Assembly: GCA_003695015.1 (NCBI GenBank)
Contig: RFJD01000002.1
Span: 1 to 14,606, forward strand
DNA from: Verrucomicrobiota bacterium
GTDB lineage: Bacteria; Verrucomicrobiota; Verrucomicrobiia; Limisphaerales; J093
DNA: 14,606 bases
Direction of reading: 5' to 3'
Of the stretch, positions 7,128 to 14,606 are shown piece after piece (the stretch's first letter is position 1; each line of letters starts with the position of its first letter). The position numbers and the translations under genes are program-made. The notes beneath the pieces were generated by a model. It saw nothing but the letters and a program-made list of their open reading frames with translations, had not been told where the DNA came from and did not search any database.

Positions 7128-8924
7128 ATGAAGCCTGTGTGGTTGAGCTGGAGTCTGGGTTTGAGTGGGACGTTGGCGGGCATGCTTGCGGTGGCCGCGG
7201 CGCCGGAACCGGTCGGCGCGGAGCTGGATGCCGGCCTGCCGGTGGTGCGGTCGCTGATCGAGCGGTTCGAAGCCGATCGCGACAGTCTCGATCATGTCTG
7301 GGGCGTGCCAGGGGCGGAGGGATGGCTCGAGCGTCATCGCCGCTTTCTGCGGGAATGGCAACAGCGGCTGGAGGCGGTGGACTTCGACTCCCTTTCCCCG
7401 GCGGAACGGATCGACTGGATCCTGTTCCGGGAGGAACTGCGGTTTGCCCGGCGGGAGTTGGTTCGGCGGCAGGAGCGGTTCGAGGAAATGGCGGAGCTGC
7501 TGCCCTTCGACCGTGACCTGGCCTCGCTCGAACTCGAACGGCGCCGGCTGCGATTCATCCGGGGCCGCGAAGCGGCGGACCGTTTGCACCGGGTGGCGGA
7601 GCAGATCCGCGAGGCGCAGCAACGGTGGAAGGAGCGCCTCAAGGCGGCGGAAGGCCAGGAGCCGCCCTGCCCGCGGACGCTGGCCTGGCGGGCGGTTCAA
7701 CGCATCGGGCAGTTGCGGGGTTACCTGCGGGCGTGGCGGCGGTTTTACGAGGGGTACGACCCGCAGTTCACCTGGTGGGCGCCGCAACCGGCCGACGCGG
7801 TGGACAAGGCGCTGGCGTCCTATCGCGACTGGGTCAAGGAGAAGCTGGCCGGGGTGGCCCCGGGCGAGGAGGACCCGGTGATCGGCGATCCCATCGGGCG
7901 GGAGGCGTTGATGGACGCGTTGCGGCACGAGTTCATCGTGTACACGCCGGAGGAGCTGATCCGGATCGCGGAACGGGAGTTCGCCTGGTGCGAGGAGCAG
8001 GCGCGTCAAGTGGCGGATGAACTGGGTTTCGACGGCGACTGGCGCAAGGCACTCGAGCATGTGAAGTCGCTCCACGTCCCGCCGGGCCGCCAGCCGGCGC
8101 TGATCAAGGCCGAGGCCCGGGAGGCGATCCGGTTCATCGAGGAACGCGACCTGGTGACCATCCCGCCGTTGGCGAAGGAGTGCTGGCGGATGGAGATGAT
8201 GACCCCCGAGCAACAGCGGGTGAACCCGTACTTCACCGGCGGCGAGACCATCAACGTGTCCTATCCGACCGCCTCGATGGCCCACGAGGACAAGCTCATG
8301 AGCCTGCACGGCAACAACCGCCATTTCTGCCACGCGGTGGTGCACCACGAGTTGATTCCGGGCCATCACCTGCAGTTGTTCATGGCGGAGCGCTACCAGC
8401 CCCACCGCCGCTTGTTCCGGACGCCGTTTCTGGTGGAGGGCTGGGCGTTGTACTGGGAGATGCGGCTTTGGGACTTGGGGTTTGCGCGCAACGCCGAGGA
8501 CAAGGTGGGCATGCTTTTCTGGCGGATGCACCGCTGCGCGCGGATCATCTTCTCGCTGAAGTTCCACTTGGGCGAGATGACGGCGCCGGAGGCGATCGAT
8601 TTCCTGGTGGAACGCGTGGGACACGAGCGGAACAACGCCACGGCCGAGGTGCGGCGCTCGGTGGGCGGGGCCTACGGGCCGCTCTACCAGGCCGCCTACA
8701 TGCTGGGCGGGCTGCAACTGCGGGCGTTGCACGACGAGCTGGTCCGGGAGGGCGGCATGAGCGAGCGGGCGTTCCACGACGCGGTGCTCCGGCAGAACGC
8801 CATTCCCATCGAGCTGATCCGGGCGGCGCTGCGCGGGGACCGGCTCGAGCCGAACTTCCGCGCCCGCTGGCGGTTTTATCCGGCCTTGGAGGAAACGCCG
8901 GAGAAGCAGGGTGGCGCCGGCTGA
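7128..8924 (+). CDS. Exported DUF885 family protein (metallopeptidase-like)
   Basis: This 598-residue protein matches the DUF885 family. Its members are uncharacterised but look like zinc metallohydrolases, possibly carboxypeptidase-like. A signal peptide is evident (MKPVWLSWSLGLSGTLAGMLA, alanine-rich to about residue 25-31), so it should act in the periplasm or outside. The first half is helical with many Arg/Glu repeats (VEADRDSL-type helices, YDPQFTWWAPQPADAVD). The diagnostic motif is HHELIPGHHLQ at 406-416, with H407, E408 and H413 as probable metal ligands or base. FLVEGWALYWE follows at 434-444 with E437 as a further candidate ligand. AGGA 9 nt upstream supports the ATG at 7128. It is a single gene convergent with the histidine kinase, 39 bp away. 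The substrate is unknown. Confidence 0.92.
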   Translation: MKPVWLSWSLGLSGTLAGMLAVAAAPEPVGAELDAGLPVVRSLIERFEADRDSLDHVWGVPGAEGWLERHRRFLREWQQRLEAVDFDSLSPAERIDWILFREELRFARRELVRRQERFEEMAELLPFDRDLASLELERRRLRFIRGREAADRLHRVAEQIREAQQRWKERLKAAEGQEPPCPRTLAWRAVQRIGQLRGYLRAWRRFYEGYDPQFTWWAPQPADAVDKALASYRDWVKEKLAGVAPGEEDPVIGDPIGREALMDALRHEFIVYTPEELIRIAEREFAWCEEQARQVADELGFDGDWRKALEHVKSLHVPPGRQPALIKAEAREAIRFIEERDLVTIPPLAKECWRMEMMTPEQQRVNPYFTGGETINVSYPTASMAHEDKLMSLHGNNRHFCHAVVHHELIPGHHLQLFMAERYQPHRRLFRTPFLVEGWALYWEMRLWDLGFARNAEDKVGMLFWRMHRCARIIFSLKFHLGEMTAPEAIDFLVERVGHERNNATAEVRRSVGGAYGPLYQAAYMLGGLQLRALHDELVREGGMSERAFHDAVLRQNAIPIELIRAALRGDRLEPNFRARWRFYPALEETPEKQGGAG

Positions 8925-8963
8925 GGGGCGCCAAGCCGCGCCGGTCGGTTCATCCACGCCGGA
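8925..8963. terminator. Possible bidirectional hairpin between convergent genes
   Basis: The 39 bases between the stops of the DUF885 gene and the kinase gene include GGCGC (8927-8931) pairing with GCGCC (8938-8942) over a 6-nt loop. There is no T-run on either strand, so this is at best a weak or Rho-assisted terminator. Confidence 0.25.
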
Positions 8964-11900
8964 TCAAGCACGGGCCGCCGCGTCCGCGACGACTTCTTGC
9001 ACCTTGGCCACCAGCGTTTTGAGGGCAAAGGGCTTGGCGAGGAACGGCACGTCCCCTTCGCCCGCCACCTCGGGAAGGACGTCCCGGGTGTAGCCGCTCA
9101 TGTAGAGCACGCGGAGGTCCGGCCGGTCGGCGCGCAGGCGATCCGCCAGATCGCGGCCGTTCATCTGCGGCATGACCACGTCGGTGACCAACAAGTCGAT
9201 GGGCCCGGCGTGCTGGGCTGCCAATCGGAGGGCGTCCTCCGGACGCGAAGCGGTGAGGACTTCGCAGCCCTGTCGTCGCAGGGCAATGGCGGCGGGCTTG
9301 AGCACGGCGGGTTCGTCATCGACCAGCAGGATGGTCCGGCCGGCCAACGGCAGGGCGCCGGCGGCCGGGGGTGTTTGCTCGCCGGGGCGGGTTTCGGGCG
9401 AAGGAGGCGGTTCGGCCTTGGGCTTCTCGCTGCGGGATCCGGAAAGACTCGCCGCCCGATCCGCGGCCGGAAAGTAAACGTGGAAGGTCGAGCCCTGGCC
9501 GGGCTGGCTTTCGGCTTCGGCCCAGCCGCCGTTTTGCTCGGCGATGCCCGCCACGGTGGCCAGCCCGAGACCGCTTCCCTGGTCCGGTTCCTTGGTGGTG
9601 TAGAACGGATCGAACACCCGCTGGAGCGTTTCGGTGTCCATGCCGCGGCCGTTGTCGCTGACCGAGAGGCGGAGATAGACGCCCGGGGCGGCCTTGGGAT
9701 GGGCGGCCAGCGGTTGGGTGAGCGTGACGGCTTCGGTGCGGACGGTGATCCGGCCGACGCCCTCGGTGGCGTCGCGGGCGTTGAGGATGAGTTCGGTGAG
9801 GAGCTGCCGGATTTGGTTCGGATCCAGGCGCACCTCGGGCAGTTCGTTCCCCGGGAGCCAGGTTAGTTCGACGTCGCCGCCGAGCAGGGGGCGCAAGTGT
9901 TGGAGGATTTCGGCGACGGCGGCGTTGAGCTGGAGGCGGCGGGGCTGGACCGGTTGTTTGCGGGCGAAGGCCAGCAGTTGGGAGGTGAGTTCCGAGCAGC
10001 GGCGGGCGGCGTGTTGGATTTCGCGGAGGTGTGGCTCCAGCCCGGGTGGCAGCGGCGCGTCGGTGGTTTCGAGGGCCATCTCGGTGTGGGCGAGGATGCC
10101 GGCGAGCAGGTTGTTGAAGTCGTGGGCCACGCCGCCGGCCAGTTGGGCCACGGCTTGCATGCGCTGGACCTGGGCCAAGCGGGCCTGCAACTGCCGGCGG
10201 GCGGTGAGATCCCGGCCGATGCATTGGAAGCCTTCGGGGCGGCCGTCCACGGTGAGAGGGCGGAGGTTCACTTCCAAGCGCCGCGGCGTGCCGCCCTCGG
10301 GGGCGGTGGTTTCCAGTTCGATCGGGCCGGGCACCTGGCCCTGCGCGATGGCCTGCAAGGTTTCGGCGAGCTTCGGTCGGTCCCCGGGGGCGAACCAATC
10401 GGCGAGCGGCGTGCCGCGGAGGGTTTCGAGCGGGCGACCAAAGCACTCGGCGGCGGCCCGGTTGGCTTCGGTGATGCGGCCGTCGTTGTCCAACAGGAAC
10501 ATCGGGTCGCCGGCGGTTTCGAACAGGGCGGCCAGGCGCTGCCGGAGTTCGAGCTGGGTTTGGAACTGGCGGCGAATCAGACGGGTTTGCTGTTCGACCT
10601 TGCGCCGCAACAGCCACACCCAGGCCAAGGCCAGCAGGATTCCCCCGCCGAGAATGCCGGCGGCCCATTGGATTTGGTCGGCGCTCAACAGCGGCGGTCC
10701 CGCCAGGACCTTCAGGTCTTCCGCCCGGCCCAGCAGCAGTCGGAATCCGCGCGGTTCATTCCAGTCGTCGGTGAGGACCTGGCAGACGCCCGTCACTTCC
10801 AACCGCGAACCGCGGCGCACGCGGGCCAGGTTTGCCGGGTCGATTCCGTGGCCCAGTTCCAACCGAAACACGGCGGCGCCCTGCTCGAGCACCAGATGGG
10901 GCCTGGCCTCCACGGCGTGGTTTTCCAGCAGGCGGGCCTGCAGGGTCACCCGCCGGGCATCGAGCAGGCCGCGCTGGAGCACGTCCACGGTGGCGGGTTC
11001 CGGCTTGGGCAGCGGTTCGGGTTCCAACAGTCGCAGCCGTGGTTCTTCAAGCGTGGGGGAAAAACCGCCCATCGCCGGGAAACCGAGGATTTCCACGCGC
11101 CGGCCCACCGGGACCTCGGGCGGGCCGGGCCACTTGACCAACAACCCGCCGGAGGGATCCTGGACGGCCATCCAGCCGTCCGGCAACACGGCGGTCACCA
11201 CCCCTCGGACGCGGACCAATTCGTCCGTCCCGGCGCCGCTGGCGTGGGTCAGGAGCCGGCTGATGGGATGACGCGGGGCGGCCGCGAAAGGATCCTCCGG
11301 AAGCGGTTTCGGGAAATGCACGTGGCTCGCCCCCGGGACGTGAAGGATCGCGCCGAGCATCTGCCGCCGCGCGTTGAACCGGCCGCCCACCGCGCCTTGG
11401 ATGACGGCCGTTTGCCCGAGCCAGTTCTCGGGAGACGTCGGCTGCTCCCATGGCGTGATCAAGGCTTCCAGGCGCAGGCCGTCGGAGCTGAGCCACAGGC
11501 GCAGGCGACGGCCCTGCAGCTCGATCCGGCGGATGACGCCTTCCAGCTCGACAAAGCGGGCATCGTACCGGCCATCGATCAACTGGCGGGCCGTGACCTG
11601 CGCCGGCTCGGGCAAGGATCCTTCACCGAGCCTGGTGACCGTGGGATAGGCGATGATGGGCGCGTAGCCGCCGGGGGAGGTCACGCCTTCCACCCGGACG
11701 CGGTCTCCGGGCTTCAGGTTGAGCGGCTTGGCCTTGCTGTCCACGTAAATGCCGGCCTCGCCCTGCTGGATGAACAACACCCGCCACTCCGGATCGTGGT
11801 AGGTGACCACGCCCTGGACCGCGACCGGTAGTCCGGCGGCGGCGCGTTCGAGTTTCAACTCGCGGATCACCGCCACATTGGTCAGCGGTGCCGAGCGGGG

Positions 11901-12905
11901 GAACCGGCTCAAACCCGGCGGCATCAGCGGGCGGGCCACCGCATCTTCGATCAACAAAGTCCCTTCCGCCGTGCGCGCGGGAAAACCGCTGACTTCCGTC
12001 AGGTTGCCTTCCCGCAACAGGCTGGTGTCCCTCAGCAGGACACGCACTTGGCCGGTGCGATCGGCCAACAGCACCGAACGGCCCTGCTCCAGTTCCAGGA
12101 TGTGTCCCTGCAGCCGATAGCGTTCCGCTTGATGCGGGGCCACCACGGTTCGTTGGAGATCGCGGATCGTGGTCAAGGGGACCGCGAACGGGTCCGCCAG
12201 CCCCCGGCGGAGGAGCGTCACCCGCGTGGCATCCGGGACGAACAACTGGACGGGCAACAAGCCCGGCTTGGCGTCGGACTCCGGCACCGGGGCGGCCACC
12301 CCCTCGATCCGCACCCGCGCATCCTGCAGTGTGGCCGGATCAAGATCGCCGGGATCGCGGACGTACACTTGGAGACGGCCGAAGGCGATGGCCAGTTCCA
12401 AGCGCAACCGCCCCTCGCCCGGCTCGAAACGCCGGATGACGCCGGTCGTCGCGACCGGTTGGTGGGCATCGGTTTTCCCCAGCGCCACTTCCTGGGTGAG
12501 AGGGACAGCTTCCGGCCAAGTCCCGGCGCCGAGCCGCCGCACCTTTGCGTCGGCCAGGACGACTCCTCCTCCTTCCGACCAGGCCGTGCGTCCGGTCACC
12601 AACACCCGGTCCCCCGCTTGCAACGAAGCGGTTTCCCGTGGGGGGGCAAAGAAGAGGATGCCGGTCCGGTCCTGGACCCAGGCGATGCGCCAGTCGGGGT
12701 CGCCGTACAACCAGACGCCTTCGATTTGGACGCGGACTGCCTGACGTGCCTCGCGGGGGGAGAGGGTGTAGAAATCATTCGCCGTGGTGATCGGAGAGGC
12801 GGCCCACGACCTGACGCTGCCGCCCGTGAGGCTGCCAATCCAAGCCAGCCACAGCCACCAAGCCAGCCACCGGGCCGGCGAGCTGATGCGTTTGTTCTCA
12901 GGCAT
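8964..12905 (-). CDS. Hybrid sensor histidine kinase with large N-terminal repeated beta-domain sensor, PAS and receiver
   Basis: This 1,313-residue membrane sensor kinase has an attached receiver. Residues 1-37 are a signal sequence (ARWLAWWLWLAWIGSLTGG). About 700 extracytoplasmic residues follow with recurring OB-fold-like units. The clearest cores are near 58-86 (GVWLYGDPDWRIAWVQDRTG), 360-388 (GVVTYHDPEWRVLFIQ) and 562-590 (GVVTAVLPDGWMAVQD). A transmembrane helix lies at about 742-763, then a short linker and a PAS domain (about 792-900, FLLDNDGRITEANRAA). The HisKA phospho-acceptor is H928 in GGVAHDFNNLL. The ATPase domain has N1042 (ELILNARDA), D1084 in DNGRGMD, FDPFYTTKE and GSGLGLATV. 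The receiver has D1196-D1197, phospho-acceptor D1242 in VTDVVMPQMNG, and K1291 in AKPF. The ATG at 12905 is preferred over a TTG at 12968. No HPt gene is nearby; the divergent AraC gene may be its only regulatory partner here. Confidence 0.95.
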   Translation of the reverse strand: MPENKRISSPARWLAWWLWLAWIGSLTGGSVRSWAASPITTANDFYTLSPREARQAVRVQIEGVWLYGDPDWRIAWVQDRTGILFFAPPRETASLQAGDRVLVTGRTAWSEGGGVVLADAKVRRLGAGTWPEAVPLTQEVALGKTDAHQPVATTGVIRRFEPGEGRLRLELAIAFGRLQVYVRDPGDLDPATLQDARVRIEGVAAPVPESDAKPGLLPVQLFVPDATRVTLLRRGLADPFAVPLTTIRDLQRTVVAPHQAERYRLQGHILELEQGRSVLLADRTGQVRVLLRDTSLLREGNLTEVSGFPARTAEGTLLIEDAVARPLMPPGLSRFPRSAPLTNVAVIRELKLERAAAGLPVAVQGVVTYHDPEWRVLFIQQGEAGIYVDSKAKPLNLKPGDRVRVEGVTSPGGYAPIIAYPTVTRLGEGSLPEPAQVTARQLIDGRYDARFVELEGVIRRIELQGRRLRLWLSSDGLRLEALITPWEQPTSPENWLGQTAVIQGAVGGRFNARRQMLGAILHVPGASHVHFPKPLPEDPFAAAPRHPISRLLTHASGAGTDELVRVRGVVTAVLPDGWMAVQDPSGGLLVKWPGPPEVPVGRRVEILGFPAMGGFSPTLEEPRLRLLEPEPLPKPEPATVDVLQRGLLDARRVTLQARLLENHAVEARPHLVLEQGAAVFRLELGHGIDPANLARVRRGSRLEVTGVCQVLTDDWNEPRGFRLLLGRAEDLKVLAGPPLLSADQIQWAAGILGGGILLALAWVWLLRRKVEQQTRLIRRQFQTQLELRQRLAALFETAGDPMFLLDNDGRITEANRAAAECFGRPLETLRGTPLADWFAPGDRPKLAETLQAIAQGQVPGPIELETTAPEGGTPRRLEVNLRPLTVDGRPEGFQCIGRDLTARRQLQARLAQVQRMQAVAQLAGGVAHDFNNLLAGILAHTEMALETTDAPLPPGLEPHLREIQHAARRCSELTSQLLAFARKQPVQPRRLQLNAAVAEILQHLRPLLGGDVELTWLPGNELPEVRLDPNQIRQLLTELILNARDATEGVGRITVRTEAVTLTQPLAAHPKAAPGVYLRLSVSDNGRGMDTETLQRVFDPFYTTKEPDQGSGLGLATVAGIAEQNGGWAEAESQPGQGSTFHVYFPAADRAASLSGSRSEKPKAEPPPSPETRPGEQTPPAAGALPLAGRTILLVDDEPAVLKPAAIALRRQGCEVLTASRPEDALRLAAQHAGPIDLLVTDVVMPQMNGRDLADRLRADRPDLRVLYMSGYTRDVLPEVAGEGDVPFLAKPFALKTLVAKVQEVVADAAARA

Positions 12906-12929
12906 GACCAGTGTGGCGGCGAAGGCCGG

Positions 12930-12975
12930 TTCGCACACCTTGTGCAAATTAGGCCATGGCTTTGGCAAAAGTAAA
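12930..12975 (-). promoter_or_regulatory. Putative kinase promoter with overlapping palindrome
   Basis: Read on the minus strand, TTTACT (12975-12970) and TAATTT (12951-12946) are 18 nt apart, a loose sigma70-like pair in an unusually AT-rich patch. The adjacent palindrome GCACA-CCT-TGTGC (12933-12945) extends to TT and AA at 12930-12931 and 12947-12948 with one mismatch. It overlaps the -10 region and expected start site, where a repressor or activator would bind. The kinase ATG is about 41 nt downstream of the -10 element. Confidence 0.3.
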
Positions 12976-12976
12976 G

Positions 12977-12992
12977 GCCCGGATGGCCGGGC
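12977..12992. terminator. Perfect 6-bp hairpin followed by T-rich bases on the minus strand
   Basis: GCCCGG (12977-12982) pairs with CCGGGC (12987-12992) across ATGG. On the minus strand it is followed by CTTTACTTTT, a terminator-like arrangement. No minus-strand gene is seen upstream of it, so it may insulate the kinase promoter from antisense transcription, or be chance. Confidence 0.25.
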
Positions 12993-13236
12993 GCTTCGGC
13001 GACCTGCGGTTGCGGCTCCTCATGGCGCCGCCGGTTCCCTGCCTTCCGGTCACCGCGTCGAACCGGTCCGGGAAAAAGGATGCCTTCGGCGCGCCGGCCC
13101 TTCGGGGCTTGCGGGCAGTTGGCGGGGATGGGACAAGGGGGAGGTGCGGTCGAATCCGGCCATCCTGTCCCGACGCCCCGGCGAGGGCGCGGACTGTCGC
13201 TGCTGGCGCGCCGAGGGCGGCCCGCCGGCCGGCGTG

Positions 13237-14133
13237 ATGCGTTGGGAGTGCCGGCCCCTGTTCGGTGAGCTCGGGCGGGAGGGGTTCCGGTTCGAGTGGC
13301 ACGCGTTCGGGCTGGAGGAGGACTTGGAGTGGCGGCGGGAGTTGCCGGAGGGATGCGTCGAGATCTGCCTCAATCTGGCGGGGCGGGCGATGATCCGGAC
13401 CGGCCGGAGCGAGGTCCGCTTCCTGCCGGGCACCGCCGGCTGTTACTGCGCGGGAGCGGACGGGCCGTTGCGGGCGCGGCGTTGGGCCGAGCCGAACCAC
13501 GGTTTTCTCACGCTGACGTTGACGCCCGCCTTTCTGCGGGAACACTTGGCGTCCCATCGGGAGGCGCTGCATCCGATGCTCGAGGAGGTGTTGGCGGCGG
13601 GCCGGTTGGCGCGGTCGCGGGTGTGGGGGCCGCAGCCGTTGGACTCGGCGGGGGAACGGCTGGTGGAGACGTTGCGCACGCCGCCGGTGGCGCCGGCCGC
13701 CCTGCCGCTGTGGTATCCGTGCAAGGCCCACGAATTGATGGCGCGGTTCTTGTTTCGGCAAGCCGGGCCGGAGTTGTTCTGCTCCCGGCAACAGCGGGCG
13801 GCCCGGGAACGGGTGGACCGGGTCAAGCAACTGCTGGAAGCCAATCTGGCCGAACCGCCGTCGCTTCAGGAAATCGCCCGGCAGGTGGGATGCAGCGCCT
13901 TTCACCTGAGCCGCACCTTCTCGCGGCAAACCGGCCTGACCATTCCGCAGTACCTGCGACAGAAGCGGATGGAGGCCGCGGCGCGGATGTTGGCGGCCGG
14001 GACGCACAACGTCACCGAGGCGGCGATGGCCGTCGGCTACAACAGCCTCAGCCACTTCAGCGTGGCCTTTCACGAAACCTTCGGCTGCTGTCCCGGGCTG
14101 TACCCGTGGGGTTGCCGGAAACCGGCGGGTTGA
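13237..14133 (+). CDS. AraC-family transcriptional regulator
   Basis: This 298-residue regulator has a C-terminal AraC/XylS DNA-binding domain from about residue 193. The first helix-turn-helix is at about 208-228 (SLQEIARQVGCSAFHLSRTF). The second is at about 255-280 (NVTEAAMAVGYNSLSHFSVA), followed by FHETFGCCPGLYP, a variant of the usual FxxxxGxxPxxYR ending. The N-terminal half begins with a beta-rich segment (GCVEICLNLAGRAMIRTG, FLPGTAGCYCAG) like the cupin-type sensor halves of PchR-like regulators, so it probably binds a small molecule. The ATG at 13237 is the first start after which the family pattern begins (MRWECRPLFGELGREG). A GTG lies directly before it. The frame is open much further upstream, but that part has no family character. 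It is divergent from the hybrid kinase and convergent with the LpxR-like gene. Its target genes are unknown; neighbours are candidates. Confidence 0.93.
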   Translation: MRWECRPLFGELGREGFRFEWHAFGLEEDLEWRRELPEGCVEICLNLAGRAMIRTGRSEVRFLPGTAGCYCAGADGPLRARRWAEPNHGFLTLTLTPAFLREHLASHREALHPMLEEVLAAGRLARSRVWGPQPLDSAGERLVETLRTPPVAPAALPLWYPCKAHELMARFLFRQAGPELFCSRQQRAARERVDRVKQLLEANLAEPPSLQEIARQVGCSAFHLSRTFSRQTGLTIPQYLRQKRMEAAARMLAAGTHNVTEAAMAVGYNSLSHFSVAFHETFGCCPGLYPWGCRKPAG

Positions 14134-14137
14134 TCGG

Positions 14138-14159
14138 GTCCGGGGCATGCCGACCGGAC
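14138..14159. terminator. Possible hairpin between convergent AraC and LpxR-like genes
   Basis: GTCCGG (14138-14143) pairs with CCGGAC (14154-14159) around a 10-nt loop that itself contains the palindrome GGCATGCC. No T-run follows on either strand. A second small hairpin, CCGGT-CAGA-ACCGG (14180-14193), covers the stop codon of the LpxR-like gene. Either could help end convergent transcripts. Confidence 0.25.
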
Positions 14160-14183
14160 GGGCGGTTTGGAGGGGAGGACCGG

Positions 14184-14606
14184 TCAGAACCGGACCGTGC
14201 AACTGATGGCGCCGAACTCGGCCGGCTCGGGCTGGTCCTTGAACTCCTCGGCCCAGAACACGTACGAAAACGAAACCAGCGCCCGGGGCGTGTCCACCGC
14301 CAGGCCGAATTCAGCGGCCGGGACGAACCATTTCTTATCGACGCTGCGGCTCGAACGCCAGGTGTTGCCGTCCAGCGTGATGTTGCGGCCGACCAGGTTG
14401 ATGCCGCCGCCACCGAAAGCATAAGCGCCCCAGCCGCGGTCCCCGGGGGTCCGTCTGGGTGGCGGCAGATGCACCATGCCCCGCATGAGGGTGGTGCCGA
14501 AATCGTTCGGGAGATGCCAGCCGAGCCGGAGTTGGCCGCCCACTTGGAGCTGCGTGAGCACGTTGCCCAGCATGACGTTGCCCATGGGCAGCGCTTCCAC
14601 GCTCCA
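14184..14606 (-). CDS. LpxR-like (DUF2219) outer-membrane lipid A 3'-deacylase, C-terminal part
   Basis: The frame is open from the window edge to the TGA at 14184-14186, giving 140 visible residues; the 5' end lies outside. LpxR-type proteins are 12-stranded outer-membrane barrels that remove the 3' acyloxyacyl group from lipid A. The visible part has the family's C-terminal wording: MGNVMLGNVLTQLQVGGQLR, GWHLPNDFG, then alternating strands with NITLDGNTWRSSRSVDKKW, ALVSFSYVFWAEEF and the final aromatic FGAISCTVRF. A terminal Phe is the usual outer-membrane insertion signal. The catalytic His and calcium ligands of LpxR lie in the N-terminal part and cannot be checked. Family assignment is from recognition of the pattern. 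The gene is convergent with the AraC gene, 50 bp away. Confidence 0.75.
   Translation of the reverse strand, partial: WSVEALPMGNVMLGNVLTQLQVGGQLRLGWHLPNDFGTTLMRGMVHLPPPRRTPGDRGWGAYAFGGGGINLVGRNITLDGNTWRSSRSVDKKWFVPAAEFGLAVDTPRALVSFSYVFWAEEFKDQPEPAEFGAISCTVRF

Larger units (their letters stand above)
12906..13236. other. Divergent intergenic region between the hybrid kinase and AraC genes
   Basis: These 331 bases carry the putative kinase promoter and palindrome near 12930-12975 and a hairpin at 12977-12992. From about 13000 to 13236 I see only GC-rich sequence. Open frames run through it on both strands, including one upstream of the AraC start, but their translations are Arg/Pro/Ala-rich with no family character. 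I treat the region as non-coding. Confidence 0.5.

Noticed and set aside
7080..8957. A 625-codon minus-strand open frame opposite the DUF885 gene
   Set aside because: The plus-strand frame has a signal peptide and the HHELIPGHH motif; the minus frame has no recognisable domain.
9897..11831. A 644-codon plus-strand open frame inside the hybrid kinase gene
   Set aside because: The kinase domains on the minus strand are unmistakable; this frame is their complement.
12956..13237. A 93-codon plus-strand open frame in the kinase-AraC gap
   Set aside because: Arg/Ala/Pro-rich translation, no ribosome-binding site and no family resemblance. It probably reflects GC-rich non-coding DNA.

Overview
The window is a GC-rich stretch of Gram-negative bacterial chromosome carrying nine complete genes and two genes cut by the window edges. 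I infer a member of the Verrucomicrobiota, probably the Limisphaerales (old subdivision 3). The reasons are the codon use, the mixture of gene families, and intergenic repeats of a kind I associate with that group. This placement is from pattern recognition only. An LpxR-like outer-membrane lipid A deacylase and several exported proteins fit a diderm envelope. There are no tRNA, rRNA, CRISPR, transposase or phage genes.

Layout: (1) On the minus strand, a Tat-exported sugar isomerase/epimerase-like TIM-barrel protein overlaps by 4 nt a second exported protein, possibly glycoside-hydrolase-like, that runs off the left edge. (2) A 296-bp divergent intergenic region with hairpin repeats follows. 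(3) On the plus strand come typA/bipA (ribosome-associated GTPase), ispF (MEP isoprenoid pathway) and a small Arg-rich hypothetical gene. (4) Convergent to these, on the minus strand, are purH (last two steps of IMP synthesis) and, 61 bp downstream of it, an exported peroxiredoxin-like gene interrupted by one in-frame UGA. (5) A 406-bp intergenic region holds a degenerate tandem repeat and a T-free A/C-rich tract. (6) A plus-strand exported DUF885 protein follows. (7) A 1,313-residue minus-strand hybrid histidine kinase has a large N-terminal sensor built from recurring beta-rich units. (8) Divergent from the kinase is an AraC-type regulator. (9) The C-terminal part of an LpxR-like gene sits at the right edge.

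The most interesting signal is the peroxiredoxin-like gene at 4459-5097 (minus). Its frame is open on both sides of a UGA at 4836-4834. That UGA falls exactly where the family has the first cysteine of a W-C-P-Y-C type redox motif, giving W-U-P-Y-C. Starting 14 nt after the UGA, the mRNA can form a perfect 7-bp hairpin whose tip contains GGUC. The size, position and loop resemble the E. coli fdhF SECIS element. The best reading is a selenocysteine-containing, exported peroxiredoxin-like protein that ordinary gene callers would split or call a pseudogene. UGA is the normal stop codon of most genes here, so a recoded genome is not the explanation. A substitution or sequencing error is the main alternative.

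The other genes are mostly housekeeping (typA, ispF, purH) or envelope and sensory functions (isomerase, DUF885, hybrid kinase, AraC, LpxR-like). Apart from the likely two-gene operon at the left, the ispF/typA cluster and the purH-peroxiredoxin tandem, I see no shared pathway linking them.
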